This document shows positions 15,003 to 23,123 of a DNA stretch of 43,369 bases, one piece after another (position 1 is the stretch's first letter; each line of letters begins with the position of its first letter). The notes below the pieces were generated by a model that was not told the DNA's origin, did not search any database, and was given only the letters and a program-made list of their open reading frames with translations. Source of the stretch: an uncultured Clostridia bacterium (GTDB lineage: Bacteria > Bacillota > Clostridia > Christensenellales > UBA1242); assembly GCA_944349765.1 (NCBI GenBank), contig CALVNN010000005.1:1-43369 (forward strand), given 5' to 3'. The translations under genes were made by a program, and so were the position numbers.

Positions 15003-17646
15003 CGAGAGTATAAAAGGTAAAAGGGTATTAGTTCGAGTGGATTTTAATGTCCCTATGGACAGAGGTGTCATACTTAGTGACAACCGTATCCGTCAGAGCA
15101 TGCCGACTATAGAGGAATTGTACAAACTAGGAGCCAAAGTAATCTTGTGTTCGCATTTGGGTAGACCAAAAGGAAAAGTAGATAAAAAATACTCTCTCAA
15201 ACCTATTTATGATTATATCCGTTGTAACATTGATGACCGTATACACTGGGCTGATGGAATAGTCGGGGATGACATAGTCAAGCAAACTTTGGATTTGGAT
15301 GACGGTACTAGTTTGCTACTAGAGAACCTACGTTTTGACCCTAGAGAAGAGGCAAATGACGAGGAATTTGCTAGAGAGCTTGCTTTGAATGCTGATTATT
15401 TTGTGGATGATGCTTTTGGCGTATCTCACAGAAAACACGCTTCAAATGATGGCGTGAAAAAATTTTTGCCTAGTCAAATAGGACTATTAATGGAAAAAGA
15501 ACGTAGAGAATTATCCCTTAAAGATACCCCTAGACCTTTTGTCGCCATAATGGGCGGTGCAAAAGTCAAAGATAAGATTCAAATAATAAAAGCCTTACTT
15601 AGAAGAGTAGATAAACTTATAATAGGGGGTGCTTTATCTATTCCTTTTATGGCGACTAAGGGTATGAAATGTTTGTCATACAATGAAGAAAGTGTTGATA
15701 TAGCAAAAGACCTTATGGATTATGCAAAAAAATTGAACAAGCAAATCATACTTCCGGTCGATTATGTGGTATCAAAAAGTTTAACTGGCGAGGCTAAAAG
15801 CAAGGAAGTGAACTTTTTAAATGTGCCTAGTGATAATTATGCTGTCGATATTGGTAAAAAATCTATCAGATTATTTGAAAGTCACTTAAAAAATGCAGGA
15901 ACCATTTTTTGGAATGGTCCTATGGGCATATGTGAAGTGCCTAAATTTGCCTTTGGGACAAAAAGGCTTATTGAAATATTAGCAAAGTCCAAAGCTAGGA
16001 CAATAGTAGGTGGCGGTGATAGTGCCGAGGCTATTGAAAAAATGGGATTAGTTAATAGTTTTGATTATGTATCTACAGGTGGTGGGGCGAGCCTTGACTA
16101 TATTGCACAAAATACTGACATTAGTGATGTAAAAAAACTATGTCTTGTCATAATGGATGGGTATGGAATTAACGAAAAAACTGCGCCTAAAGATGTTTCG
16201 TGTGAGGCTAGTAGCCTAATAACTAGCAAAAAAACCGAAAATATTAAATTTTTTAAAGACGAATATCCTTTTGATGCTGTACAAGAGGGGACTGTAGATG
16301 AATTAAAAGCTATTATGAATGATAATCCACATACATTACTACATGCAAGTTCTACTATGGTTGGATTGCCTAAAGGGCAGATGGGCAATAGTGAGGTGGG
16401 GCACCTTAATATTGGCGCAGGCGAAGTAGTATTGCAAGAACTTTTGATGATAAATAACTTAATAGACTCTGGTGAGTTTTTTAAGAACAAAGAATTAAAT
16501 GATTTTATAAAAAACACTAGTGGATGTTTGCATATAATAGGACTAGCTTCTGACGGTGGAATTCATAGCTACATTAAGCACCTTTATGCACTATTAGAGT
16601 TATGCAAACAAAATCATTTTACAAATGTTGCCTTGCATTTGATAACTGATGGTCGAGATACTGGGGTAAATAGTGGCGTGCAATTTGTAAGTGAATTGCA
16701 AGATTATATAGATAAAAATTTTGATACAGATAAACCTGTCATTGCTTCTATTAGTGGTAGATATTATGCTATGGATAGAGAAAAAAATTGGGATAGAACC
16801 GATAGATATTTTAAAGTCTTACAAGGTAAAGCTGAAAAGAAAGTAGATGCTATTTCGAGCATTAAGGAATCATATGCAAAAGGTATAACAGATGAATTTA
16901 TAGAGCCCTTATCTTTAGCGTCAAAGCACTTATCTAAAAATGACAGTGTATTGTTTTTTAATTTTAGAGCAGATAGAATGCGACAGATTGTTGAAAAAGT
17001 GCATGCTTTAGATGTTAAAATATTGACCTTTACTGAGTATAATAAAGATTTTGATTTTGCTGCTGTGGCATTTAAGCCGAAGTTAGTCAAAAATTGTTTG
17101 AGTGAGATAATTTCTAGTTTTAATTTGACTCAACTAAAAGTTGCTGAGACTACCAAATATGCACATGTAACCTACTTTTTGAATGGGGGCGTTGAAGAGC
17201 CAAAGCTCAAAGAAGATAGGGTTCTTGTAGATATGGTTGATGTACCTACTTTTGATTTAGCACCACATATGAGAGCTAAAGAAGTTTGTGATGAAGTAAT
17301 AAAAGGTTTTGATAAAGAATATGATTTTATAGCGGTTAATTTTGCCAATGCTGATATGGTAGGACATACGGGCAATTTCGAGGCAAGTGTGGAGGCGGTA
17401 CGGTTTATGAGTGAAAACGTGGTTCGTCTTATTAATTCCGCTAAAGTAAAAGGCTACATTGTGGTAATTGTTGCTGACCACGGTAATTCTGAAACTATGC
17501 GAAAGGGTGAGGATGTCTGTACCACGCATACTTCAAATAGAGTACCATTTGTTATATGCAACGCTGGTAATTTATCACTTAGAAGTAATGGTTGTCTCTG
17601 TGATATTACTCCTACTATTTTAGAGCTTATGAATTTAACACACTAA
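14992..17646 (+). CDS. pgk-gpmI: Bifunctional phosphoglycerate kinase / cofactor-independent phosphoglycerate mutase fusion
   Basis: One uninterrupted frame of 884 residues carries two glycolytic enzymes. Residues 1 to about 380 are phosphoglycerate kinase: VDFNVP, SHLGRPKG, ENLRF, GGAKVKDKI, FWNGPMG, and the nucleotide site GGGDSAEAI with STGGGASLD. The usual PGK end is trimmed. From residue 384 a full iPGM follows: MDGYG, the phosphorylated Ser467 in MGNSEVGH, SDGGIHS, TDGRDT, SGRYYAMDR, FRADRMRQI, a TTKYAHVTYF lysine, NADMVGHTG, ADHGN and THTSNRVP. All catalytic and manganese ligands I can place are present. Together they convert 1,3-bisphosphoglycerate to 3- and then 2-phosphoglycerate in the cytoplasm. 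ATG at 14992 is chosen because GAGGAG lies seven bases upstream; an ATG at 14977 lacks such a site. Confidence 0.95.
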   Translation: MKFNESIKGKRVLVRVDFNVPMDRGVILSDNRIRQSMPTIEELYKLGAKVILCSHLGRPKGKVDKKYSLKPIYDYIRCNIDDRIHWADGIVGDDIVKQTLDLDDGTSLLLENLRFDPREEANDEEFARELALNADYFVDDAFGVSHRKHASNDGVKKFLPSQIGLLMEKERRELSLKDTPRPFVAIMGGAKVKDKIQIIKALLRRVDKLIIGGALSIPFMATKGMKCLSYNEESVDIAKDLMDYAKKLNKQIILPVDYVVSKSLTGEAKSKEVNFLNVPSDNYAVDIGKKSIRLFESHLKNAGTIFWNGPMGICEVPKFAFGTKRLIEILAKSKARTIVGGGDSAEAIEKMGLVNSFDYVSTGGGASLDYIAQNTDISDVKKLCLVIMDGYGINEKTAPKDVSCEASSLITSKKTENIKFFKDEYPFDAVQEGTVDELKAIMNDNPHTLLHASSTMVGLPKGQMGNSEVGHLNIGAGEVVLQELLMINNLIDSGEFFKNKELNDFIKNTSGCLHIIGLASDGGIHSYIKHLYALLELCKQNHFTNVALHLITDGRDTGVNSGVQFVSELQDYIDKNFDTDKPVIASISGRYYAMDREKNWDRTDRYFKVLQGKAEKKVDAISSIKESYAKGITDEFIEPLSLASKHLSKNDSVLFFNFRADRMRQIVEKVHALDVKILTFTEYNKDFDFAAVAFKPKLVKNCLSEIISSFNLTQLKVAETTKYAHVTYFLNGGVEEPKLKEDRVLVDMVDVPTFDLAPHMRAKEVCDEVIKGFDKEYDFIAVNFANADMVGHTGNFEASVEAVRFMSENVVRLINSAKVKGYIVVIVADHGNSETMRKGEDVCTTHTSNRVPFVICNAGNLSLRSNGCLCDITPTILELMNLTH

Positions 17647-17731
17647 TGAATAAATTATAATAAGGTGTCAATAATCACCTTGCTTACATATTATAAATAT
17701 AAGGTAAAATATTTAAGCAAGGGAGGTTTAC

Positions 17732-18076
17732 TTGGATTGTATTAAACGTGGTGACATATATATGGCGGACCTAAGCCCTGTTGTGGGCTCAGAGCAAGGT
17801 GGAATGCGTCCAGTCTTAATAGTCCAAAATGATGTCGGTAATAAATATAGCCCAACGGTCATTGTTCTGGCTATAACAAGTAAACTACATAAAGCGAAAT
17901 TACCTACTCACTTCGAACTTGGCGTATTTGAGAGCGGATTGCCTCTAGAATCTGTTGTATTAGCTGAACAAATACGTACTATTGATAAGGCAAGATTAAA
18001 AGAAAAAGTTAGCCATTTAAACGATGCAAAAATGGTCAATATTGACAAAGCTATTGTAGTTGCTTTAGGTTTATAA
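17732..18076 (+). CDS. MazF/EndoA-family endoribonuclease toxin, no antitoxin beside it
   Basis: The 114-residue protein closely follows Bacillus EndoA/Maz[29 protein letters not shown], the ITSK strand, and the C-terminal [12 protein letters not shown] helix. The Arg of GGMRP and the polar residues of ITSK fit the RNA-cleaving site. MazF enzymes cut single-stranded mRNA at short sequences. The usual MazE antitoxin would lie directly upstream, but only 85 bp separate this gene from pgk-gpmI and no small ORF fits there; the following gene is a membrane protein. The start is TTG at 17732, with GGGAGG upstream. Confidence 0.9.
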   Translation: MDCIKRGDIYMADLSPVVGSEQGGMRPVLIVQNDVGNKYSPTVIVLAITSKLHKAKLPTHFELGVFESGLPLESVVLAEQIRTIDKARLKEKVSHLNDAKMVNIDKAIVVALGL

Positions 18077-18142
18077 TCTCTGATAATTTAGTGCTTTTTG
18101 TAGTATTTGGTATAGTTTTTTAAAAAAAATTTGTTACCCATA

Positions 18143-18171
18143 TTGACAAATATTATAAATAATGATAATAT
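18143..18171 (+). promoter_or_regulatory. Strong promoter before the basic membrane protein
   Basis: A consensus TTGACA at 18143-18148 and an extended -10 (TGATAATAT, core 18166-18171) are 17 bp apart. The leader would be about 25 nt. Confidence 0.75.
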
Positions 18172-18202
18172 TATGTATGAATTGAAGGACAAGGAGGGGA
18201 AA

Positions 18203-18883
18203 ATGACACTTTTGATGTGGATTTATCCGCTATTGCTTTTAGGCCTTGCAATAGGCGTAGTCGGTGTCGGCATCGGGCTTTTGGTTCGTAAGAGGTCACG
18301 TAGAGGTAAAAAGGGCAAAGAGTCTAAGGGTACAGCTATGTTCCAGGAAAAAGATGCTAAGACAAGAAGCAAAGAGCGTAGACAAGAAAGACAAGCAACT
18401 AAAGAATTGAATAAGATGAATAGGAAACAAAAGTCCAAAGAGAAAAAGGGCAAAGAAGGTGTTTCTAATTCAAAAAATAGCGGGGTGATCAAAGTAGCTA
18501 ATTCGGGAAGCTCAGCTGGCTATAATGTTTGTAGTGAGACTTTAAAACAAAAATTTATACAAACTATGAATGAATATAATAGCGACCCCAAAAATACAGA
18601 GCCAGAGCGTAGCGCTTCGGTAGTATTAACGTATGGTGGCGAAAATCAAACTAAAAAGGATAGTTTAATTGGTCCTGATAGTGTCATAATGAATGAAATG
18701 TTACCACATATATTGTCAGAAGAAGTAAAAAATGTTCAATATCCAGTTACTCTTGAAGTTCATAGAAATGGTAAAGATACGATATTGACATTTGAGACTA
18801 AAGAGGATGCATTTGCGATATATAATGATTTATATCCATTACCAAGTCGTAATGCTGAAACTACAAAGGAACAAGTAAGATAA
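18203..18883 (+). CDS. Single-pass membrane protein with basic coiled-coil region, unknown function
   Basis: The 226-residue protein begins with one membrane segment (about residues 3-28, rich in Gly, Val and Leu). It continues with a very basic stretch of Lys, Arg, Glu and Gln up to about residue 95 that looks helical. A folded C-terminal domain follows from about 105. The positive-inside rule places the basic part in the cytoplasm. Lys-rich segments of this kind often bind RNA, DNA or anionic lipid, but that is only a possibility. ATG at 18203 is chosen because AAGGAGGGG lies directly upstream; an earlier in-frame start at 18131 would sit before the promoter. I recognise no family. Confidence 0.65.
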   Translation: MTLLMWIYPLLLLGLAIGVVGVGIGLLVRKRSRRGKKGKESKGTAMFQEKDAKTRSKERRQERQATKELNKMNRKQKSKEKKGKEGVSNSKNSGVIKVANSGSSAGYNVCSETLKQKFIQTMNEYNSDPKNTEPERSASVVLTYGGENQTKKDSLIGPDSVIMNEMLPHILSEEVKNVQYPVTLEVHRNGKDTILTFETKEDAFAIYNDLYPLPSRNAETTKEQVR

Positions 18884-18912
18884 AAAATTGCGTCAGGTAG
18901 ACGCAATTTTTT
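18882..18912. terminator. Bidirectional terminator
   Basis: AAAAAATTGCGTC pairs perfectly with GACGCAATTTTTT around a five-base loop. It overlaps the plus-strand stop codon on one side and the stop of the minus-strand PAP2 gene on the other. Confidence 0.9.
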
Positions 18913-19729
18913 CTTTCTTTTCAAAGTGTTTAAAATATAAATATTGTACCACAAAGTATACGGTAAAGCTTATTGCAAAACCCATAGTAACATCTGTCAG
19001 ATAATGTGCTCCATATACCATTCTAGATAAGCAAACAGCCACTACGAAAAGACTTACAAGTATAGTAATGAGTACTTTTACCCATTGTTTAGATTTGAAT
19101 ATACTACATAAGGTAACTAAAAGGAATAGATTGGTAGCACTGCTTGCGTGTCCGCTCGGGAACGATTTATTTCCGTTTATACCTAAAGGTAGATACCAAG
19201 GAGTAAATCTTTCTAAGTTGTTGGCTACATACAAATTATGGAAGCGGTAGCGACCCCATAGGTATTTAATTGCTTGATTGAGTAGTAGTGCTATTATCAA
19301 TACGGTTATAGCAATAAGGGCAAACTTGTATAATTTTTCTAAAGTGTCTCTTTTAAAGAAATGAAAAGTATACATAAGCACAAAGGACAGCACTAATGTT
19401 ATTCCTAGGTTAACGCTTGCTGGTAAGAAAGTGAAGAACCTTTGCATAAAAAGGTAGATAGACAGTACACAAAATACAACACTTAAAAAACTAAGCACTA
19501 TATATTTTGTACTTGTATATTGTCTATAGTAAACAAAACATATTGCTAAACAAAAAGGGAATAATCCATAAAGAGGCATTTCACCTACGTAATCAAAAAT
19601 AATTGCAAATAAGCTCTCTCTATTATAAATATCTATAGCTATTTGCAGATCATATAACGTTCCTACGACCATCAGTGCTATCACGATAACTAATGGGATA
19701 AGGAGTAAAAAATAAGAATATTTGCTCAT
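18893..19729 (-). CDS. PAP2-family membrane phosphatase
   Basis: The 278-residue protein has about six membrane segments and the three PAP2 motifs: a K-GRYR block, FPSGHAS with the catalytic His region, and SRMVYGAHYLTD with the nucleophilic His and the Asp. These proteins remove phosphate from lipid substrates such as undecaprenyl pyrophosphate or phosphatidic acid on the outer membrane face. A role in undecaprenyl-pyrophosphate recycling is plausible in view of other envelope genes nearby, but the motifs alone do not decide the substrate. The ATG has AAAAGG about 13 bases upstream. Confidence 0.88.
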   Translation of the reverse strand: MSKYSYFLLLIPLVIVIALMVVGTLYDLQIAIDIYNRESLFAIIFDYVGEMPLYGLFPFCLAICFVYYRQYTSTKYIVLSFLSVVFCVLSIYLFMQRFFTFLPASVNLGITLVLSFVLMYTFHFFKRDTLEKLYKFALIAITVLIIALLLNQAIKYLWGRYRFHNLYVANNLERFTPWYLPLGINGNKSFPSGHASSATNLFLLVTLCSIFKSKQWVKVLITILVSLFVVAVCLSRMVYGAHYLTDVTMGFAISFTVYFVVQYLYFKHFEKKEKIAST

Positions 19730-19761
19730 TTATTTTAAAACCTTTTAAATATTTATATTCA

Positions 19762-19790
19762 AGTATAACAAAACCAAGCTTTTTTTGCAA
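19762..19790 (-). promoter_or_regulatory. Promoter of the PAP2 gene
   Basis: On the minus strand TTGCAA (19785-19790), a 17-bp spacer and an extended -10 TGTTATACT (core 19762-19767) precede the PAP2 gene. It stands back to back with the plus-strand promoter at 19798. Confidence 0.65.
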
Positions 19791-19797
19791 ATGTAAT

Positions 19798-19826
19798 TTG
19801 ATTTTTTTAATAAAGTATTATATAAT
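19798..19826 (+). promoter_or_regulatory. Promoter that ends at a start codon
   Basis: TTGATT at 19798-19803, a 17-bp spacer and TATAAT at 19821-19826. The expected transcription start, seven bases after the last T, is the A of the ATG at 19833. Confidence 0.65.
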
Positions 19827-19832
19827 ACTGCT

Positions 19833-20087
19833 ATGAATAAGATTTGGGCAAAAATAATGTTGGATAATAAAATCATAAAAGATTGCGTATATAATTTGGA
19901 AGAACCTTTTAATATTCACCATCTTCCGATATATCTCATAGATATATGCGATACTCTGGATATAAGTGTTCCAATACTATTAAAAAAGCATGTAAAAAAT
20001 TATTATTTGTTTAATACTACCAAGTTTGATATAACTGACTTTGTTGGAGAAAGTGGGTTTGATAGTTTAGTGCTAGAAAACGCTTAA
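19833..20087 (+). CDS. Small hypothetical protein, probably leaderless
   Basis: The 84-residue protein has no membrane segment and no family I recognise. It contains an NLEEPFNIHHLPIYLID stretch and a hydrophobic helix-like middle (SVPILLKKHV), then an acidic C-terminus. No Shine-Dalgarno sequence precedes the ATG: only ACTGCT separates the TATAAT box from it, so the mRNA likely begins at the start codon. The same spacing argument supports this ATG. The following membrane-protein gene lies 59 bp downstream in the same direction, with no terminator seen, and may be co-transcribed. Confidence 0.6.
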   Translation: MNKIWAKIMLDNKIIKDCVYNLEEPFNIHHLPIYLIDICDTLDISVPILLKKHVKNYYLFNTTKFDITDFVGESGFDSLVLENA

Positions 20088-20146
20088 TTAATAGTATAAG
20101 AATAAGACATTTACACATACTAATAAAAACTTTTGAGGTGATTAGT

Positions 20147-20827
20147 GTGAGTAAAAAGAAGATAGACAAAGTCATAGATAAAGTAGTACAAGATGAGCCT
20201 AAAGAAGTCGTAGTCAATGAATATAGCAATCAAGATGTCGCGGTTGTTGTAGAGAATAATGACGATTCCGTAACAGTTAATGTCGCTAAGAAGGATGATG
20301 TTATACTTGACCCTGTGGCTGGTGAGATGACCAAGGCTGAAAAGACTGCCAGTATAATCTGGACGATAATAAATATAGTTACAAATATTGCATTTTTATT
20401 TTTCTTAAGTGATGTCTTGAATGGTTTTAATTTTGTAAATGGTATAAGCTATACTTTTAATACCTTTCGTACTATAGGTATAATTTTGTTTGTGTTGGCA
20501 CAGGTGAGTGGAATTGTTTTGTTTGTTAAATTTTTTAGCAGACAACAAATACGTACAAAATTAGTCCTTGCTACTATGCCTTTGACGCTAGTAATGCTTG
20601 TAGGTGGATGGGTGATACTTAATTTGGACAATTTTCAAGGAGAAAATGAAGTTGCTCTAAAAGAAAGTTTGAATTTACAAAACTTTGATCCAAGTTCTAT
20701 AGATTTAAAATATGTTATTATTGCAGCAGTTATATATCTAGCATTGCTTTACATTATATATGGTTGGATAGTCAAGAGTTCAAAGCGAAAAATGGCGAAA
20801 CAAACTAGCGATAATACCAAAAAATAG
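20147..20827 (+). CDS. Four-TM membrane protein with charged N-terminal domain, unknown function
   Basis: The 226-residue protein has a soluble N-terminal stretch of about 65 residues, rich in Asp, Glu, Val and Lys. It is followed by four membrane segments at roughly 68-90, 105-130, 143-163 and 188-210, and a short basic tail. GTG at 20147 is chosen because GAGGTG at 20135-20140 lies at the right distance; the upstream GTG at 20138 is part of that site. It lies between the small leaderless ORF and the repeat protein gene, which has its own promoter. I do not recognise the family. Confidence 0.65.
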   Translation: MSKKKIDKVIDKVVQDEPKEVVVNEYSNQDVAVVVENNDDSVTVNVAKKDDVILDPVAGEMTKAEKTASIIWTIINIVTNIAFLFFLSDVLNGFNFVNGISYTFNTFRTIGIILFVLAQVSGIVLFVKFFSRQQIRTKLVLATMPLTLVMLVGGWVILNLDNFQGENEVALKESLNLQNFDPSSIDLKYVIIAAVIYLALLYIIYGWIVKSSKRKMAKQTSDNTKK

Positions 20828-20856
20828 TTGAGTTTGGCATATACTTTTGTTATAAT
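20828..20856 (+). promoter_or_regulatory. Promoter of the repeat-protein gene
   Basis: TTGAGT at 20828-20833 starts right after the preceding stop codon. A 17-bp spacer leads to a perfect TATAAT at 20851-20856. Confidence 0.65.
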
Positions 20857-20888
20857 ACTTTTGTATTTGTATAAAAGGAAGGTTCTAA

Positions 20889-22595
20889 ATGAGAAAAAGC
20901 GGTTCAGGCTGTGGGAAAACATTATCATTTTTTATTGGTATGTTTGTCGGAGTTCTTGTTGTAGTAATTGGTGTAGTTGGTGTTGGATTGTGGACTTATA
21001 ATAATTTAAGCCTTGCTAGACTTGAAAAGACTTTTAATGTAGAGATTAATATAGGTGATGAAGAGTTTAAGAATAAAGCTATCAAAGACCTTATCCCAGA
21101 AGTGACTAATCTAATGAATTCTTCAGTAGGTGAGATAGCTTCTACGTTGGGCTATACTATCCCTACAAATATTGAGGTCGTGCCTGCAAATGGTAGTGAG
21201 CCTGCTAAGTATGCAGACCTTTCAGAAGCTATGAATATAGTACTTAATGGTAAGATAACTGGTATAACTTCTAACCTTCAAAAGATGATAGATTTTGTGA
21301 CTTTTGGGTACGTTTATAATGTTCTCCATGAACCTATGGACATACCAAATATAAAATTGTTTACAAGGTATAAAGATGTTAAGGTTGTAAATGTTGGTAA
21401 TATTATTAATCAAATAACAGTAGCTGATATTATGGAACCAAACCTAAACGAGGCTGGTCAGGAAATACCATATGAGGGTGTATTAGGTGCTATATCTGAT
21501 AAAACTTTGGTTTATTTGATGCAAGAGGGCAATATGGAAGCCACCATAAATGGCCTTAAATTGGAAGATGTTATAGAAATAAGCGAAACTGATACTGGCA
21601 TTTTGGGTTCATTAAAGTCGCTGACTATTGGTAGCCTTAATAATGATACTATTATAAATGCTATAAATGATAAAAAACTAGGTGATATCCTTAAAATAAC
21701 AGCAACTAACGGTGTTATGTCTAAGCTGAAAGATGTAACAATAGGTGAGATTAGCGCAGGAAATATAGATGATGAGATAAAGTCTTTAAAACTAAGTGAA
21801 ATTATTGAAATAACTGATACGCAAGGTATAATGTTTGCCTTAAAAGATAAGACAATAAGCGAACTAAATGCTTCAACAATAATGGAATTAAAGGTGTCTG
21901 ATATTTACAATATTACTGACACAGAAGGCGTAATGTATGCTATAAAAGATTGGAAATTGAATGAATTGACAGATGTTAAGTTTAAGACTTTACAAATTAA
22001 TCAGTTGATACCTATAAGTGATACCGAGACAGGCATTTTAGGCGCTATAGGTAGTTGGCAATTAAATGCATTGACCGAGAATAATTTACAATCCCTGACT
22101 TTAGCTAGTATATTAAATATCAAAACAGATACAGGCATTTTAGGTGCCTTGAAAGATTTAAGTTTGAAGGAATTGACAGACGATAATATTAAGACAAGTA
22201 TTGAAACGCTTAAATTAGAAGACATTATAACTATTGAAGCTACAGATAATAATGTTTGGAATGCTATAAAAAATAGTACAATAGGGGAGCTTGATAATAC
22301 TTTAAATAGCTTAACACTAAGTCAATTCATAGAGCCAAATGGTACAGGCGATGAAGAGGGGCAGTATGTAGGGTTGTTAGGTTATTTAATCACCGAGACT
22401 AATGATCCGCTTATTAGCGAAATGGATACTGCTTTAGATGATGCTGTAAATGCTTATATAAAAGATGTTACGATAGGTGAGCTTATAGATAACGGTGTTA
22501 TTAATGAACCTACAGGTTATAGTGAAGAAGAGATGGCGATTTTAAGAGGTACAAAACTCGTTGACTTTATCAATAATAATTTGAATAAACAATAA
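20889..22595 (+). CDS. Single-pass membrane protein with degenerate extracellular repeats
   Basis: The 568-residue protein has one N-terminal membrane segment (about 11-35, very rich in Val and Gly) after a short basic start, so the bulk probably faces outside. From about residue 180 to the end it carries seven to nine degenerate repeats of about 30-37 residues. Their core is I-DT-GILGALKD-TIGEL, each followed by a segment like LKLSDIIEI. The alternation of short hydrophobic strands suggests a repetitive beta or solenoid-like stalk. I recognise no domain family. AAGGAAGG precedes the ATG, and the gene has its own promoter and terminator. Confidence 0.7.
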   Translation: MRKSGSGCGKTLSFFIGMFVGVLVVVIGVVGVGLWTYNNLSLARLEKTFNVEINIGDEEFKNKAIKDLIPEVTNLMNSSVGEIASTLGYTIPTNIEVVPANGSEPAKYADLSEAMNIVLNGKITGITSNLQKMIDFVTFGYVYNVLHEPMDIPNIKLFTRYKDVKVVNVGNIINQITVADIMEPNLNEAGQEIPYEGVLGAISDKTLVYLMQEGNMEATINGLKLEDVIEISETDTGILGSLKSLTIGSLNNDTIINAINDKKLGDILKITATNGVMSKLKDVTIGEISAGNIDDEIKSLKLSEIIEITDTQGIMFALKDKTISELNASTIMELKVSDIYNITDTEGVMYAIKDWKLNELTDVKFKTLQINQLIPISDTETGILGAIGSWQLNALTENNLQSLTLASILNIKTDTGILGALKDLSLKELTDDNIKTSIETLKLEDIITIEATDNNVWNAIKNSTIGELDNTLNSLTLSQFIEPNGTGDEEGQYVGLLGYLITETNDPLISEMDTALDDAVNAYIKDVTIGELIDNGVINEPTGYSEEEMAILRGTKLVDFINNNLNKQ

Positions 22596-22597
22596 AT

Positions 22598-22629
22598 AAA
22601 AACGCATTGATTTAACCAATGCGTTTTTT
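22598..22629 (+). terminator. Terminator of the repeat-protein gene
   Basis: AAAACGCATTG pairs with CAATGCGTTTT and is followed by a T-run, directly after the stop codon. Confidence 0.88.
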
Positions 22630-22646
22630 ATAAAACTTACACATAC

Positions 22647-22676
22647 AAAAAACGCCTTTAATGTAAGGCGTTTTTT
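22647..22676 (-). terminator. Terminator of the pilin-like gene
   Basis: AACGCCTT and AAGGCGTT form a stem with a six-base loop, with A6 and T6 flanks. It lies 3 bp from the end of the minus-strand pilin gene; it could also act on plus-strand readthrough. Confidence 0.85.
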
Positions 22677-22678
22677 AA

Positions 22679-23041
22679 TTATTCTGTAACAGCAACTTCG
22701 GTTAAGCCTAAAACAGCTTCGATGTTTGCAGCTAATGCATAAATCACTACGAGTAGAACAATGATAATTGCGAAACCAACGATTACGTTAATCAAACGTT
22801 TCTTAGCCGCATCTCTAGCTTCACTTGAGTCAGCTCTTGCCATATTCACACCCAAAATAACCGCATAAATGGTACCAGCAGCTAAAATGACTATAATAAG
22901 TGGAAGCATAAAACTATCAACCAGTCTAAGAATAGGTGCTAAGAAGGCATAACCTTCATAACCTTCATAACGCCCTGCCTCTAAGTTATCAGCCACTTCA
23001 GACAAAGCAGACATCAGAGTTGTTAAACCAAATAGATTCAT
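22679..23041 (-). CDS. Type IV secretion pilin-like (VirB2/TrbC-type) small membrane protein
   Basis: The 120-residue protein has two membrane segments, about 46-69 and 88-108, joined by a short charged cytoplasmic loop (ARADSSEARDAAKKRL). This is the layout of VirB2/TrbC-type and Gram-positive T4SS_pilin proteins, in which the loop after the first helix ends in AKKRLINVIVG. The N-terminus (about 40 residues) contains a short EGYEGY repeat and no clear cleavable signal. It is divergent from the VirD4-like gene, which strengthens the assignment, yet no VirB4, VirB6, relaxase or lytic transglycosylase is near. GGAGG lies seven bases before the ATG, and its leader can form alternative hairpins. 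Confidence 0.65.
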   Translation of the reverse strand: MNLFGLTTLMSALSEVADNLEAGRYEGYEGYAFLAPILRLVDSFMLPLIIVILAAGTIYAVILGVNMARADSSEARDAAKKRLINVIVGFAIIIVLLVVIYALAANIEAVLGLTEVAVTE

Positions 23042-23117
23042 ACAAGTTCCTCCATAAAAAGATAATTAAAGATTTTTTCGTCTCAATTCCTGATAGAGGA
23101 ACTTCAACTAATTATCA
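23042..23117 (-). promoter_or_regulatory. Pilin mRNA leader with mutually exclusive hairpins
   Basis: The predicted leader is 76 nt. A 9-base segment, AAGTTCCTC in the mRNA (plus-strand 23096-23104), is perfectly complementary to GAGGAACTT (23044-23052), which contains the Shine-Dalgarno site. Part of the same first segment can instead pair locally as TTCCT-CTATC-AGGAA (23087-23101). The two structures exclude each other: one hides the ribosome site and the other frees it. Confidence 0.5.
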
Positions 23118-23123
23118 GTTACA

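Noticed and set aside
17662-17681. Hairpin AAGGTG/CACCTT after pgk-gpmI as a terminator
   Set aside because: The stem has only six pairs and lacks a T-run, so readthrough into mazF is likely.
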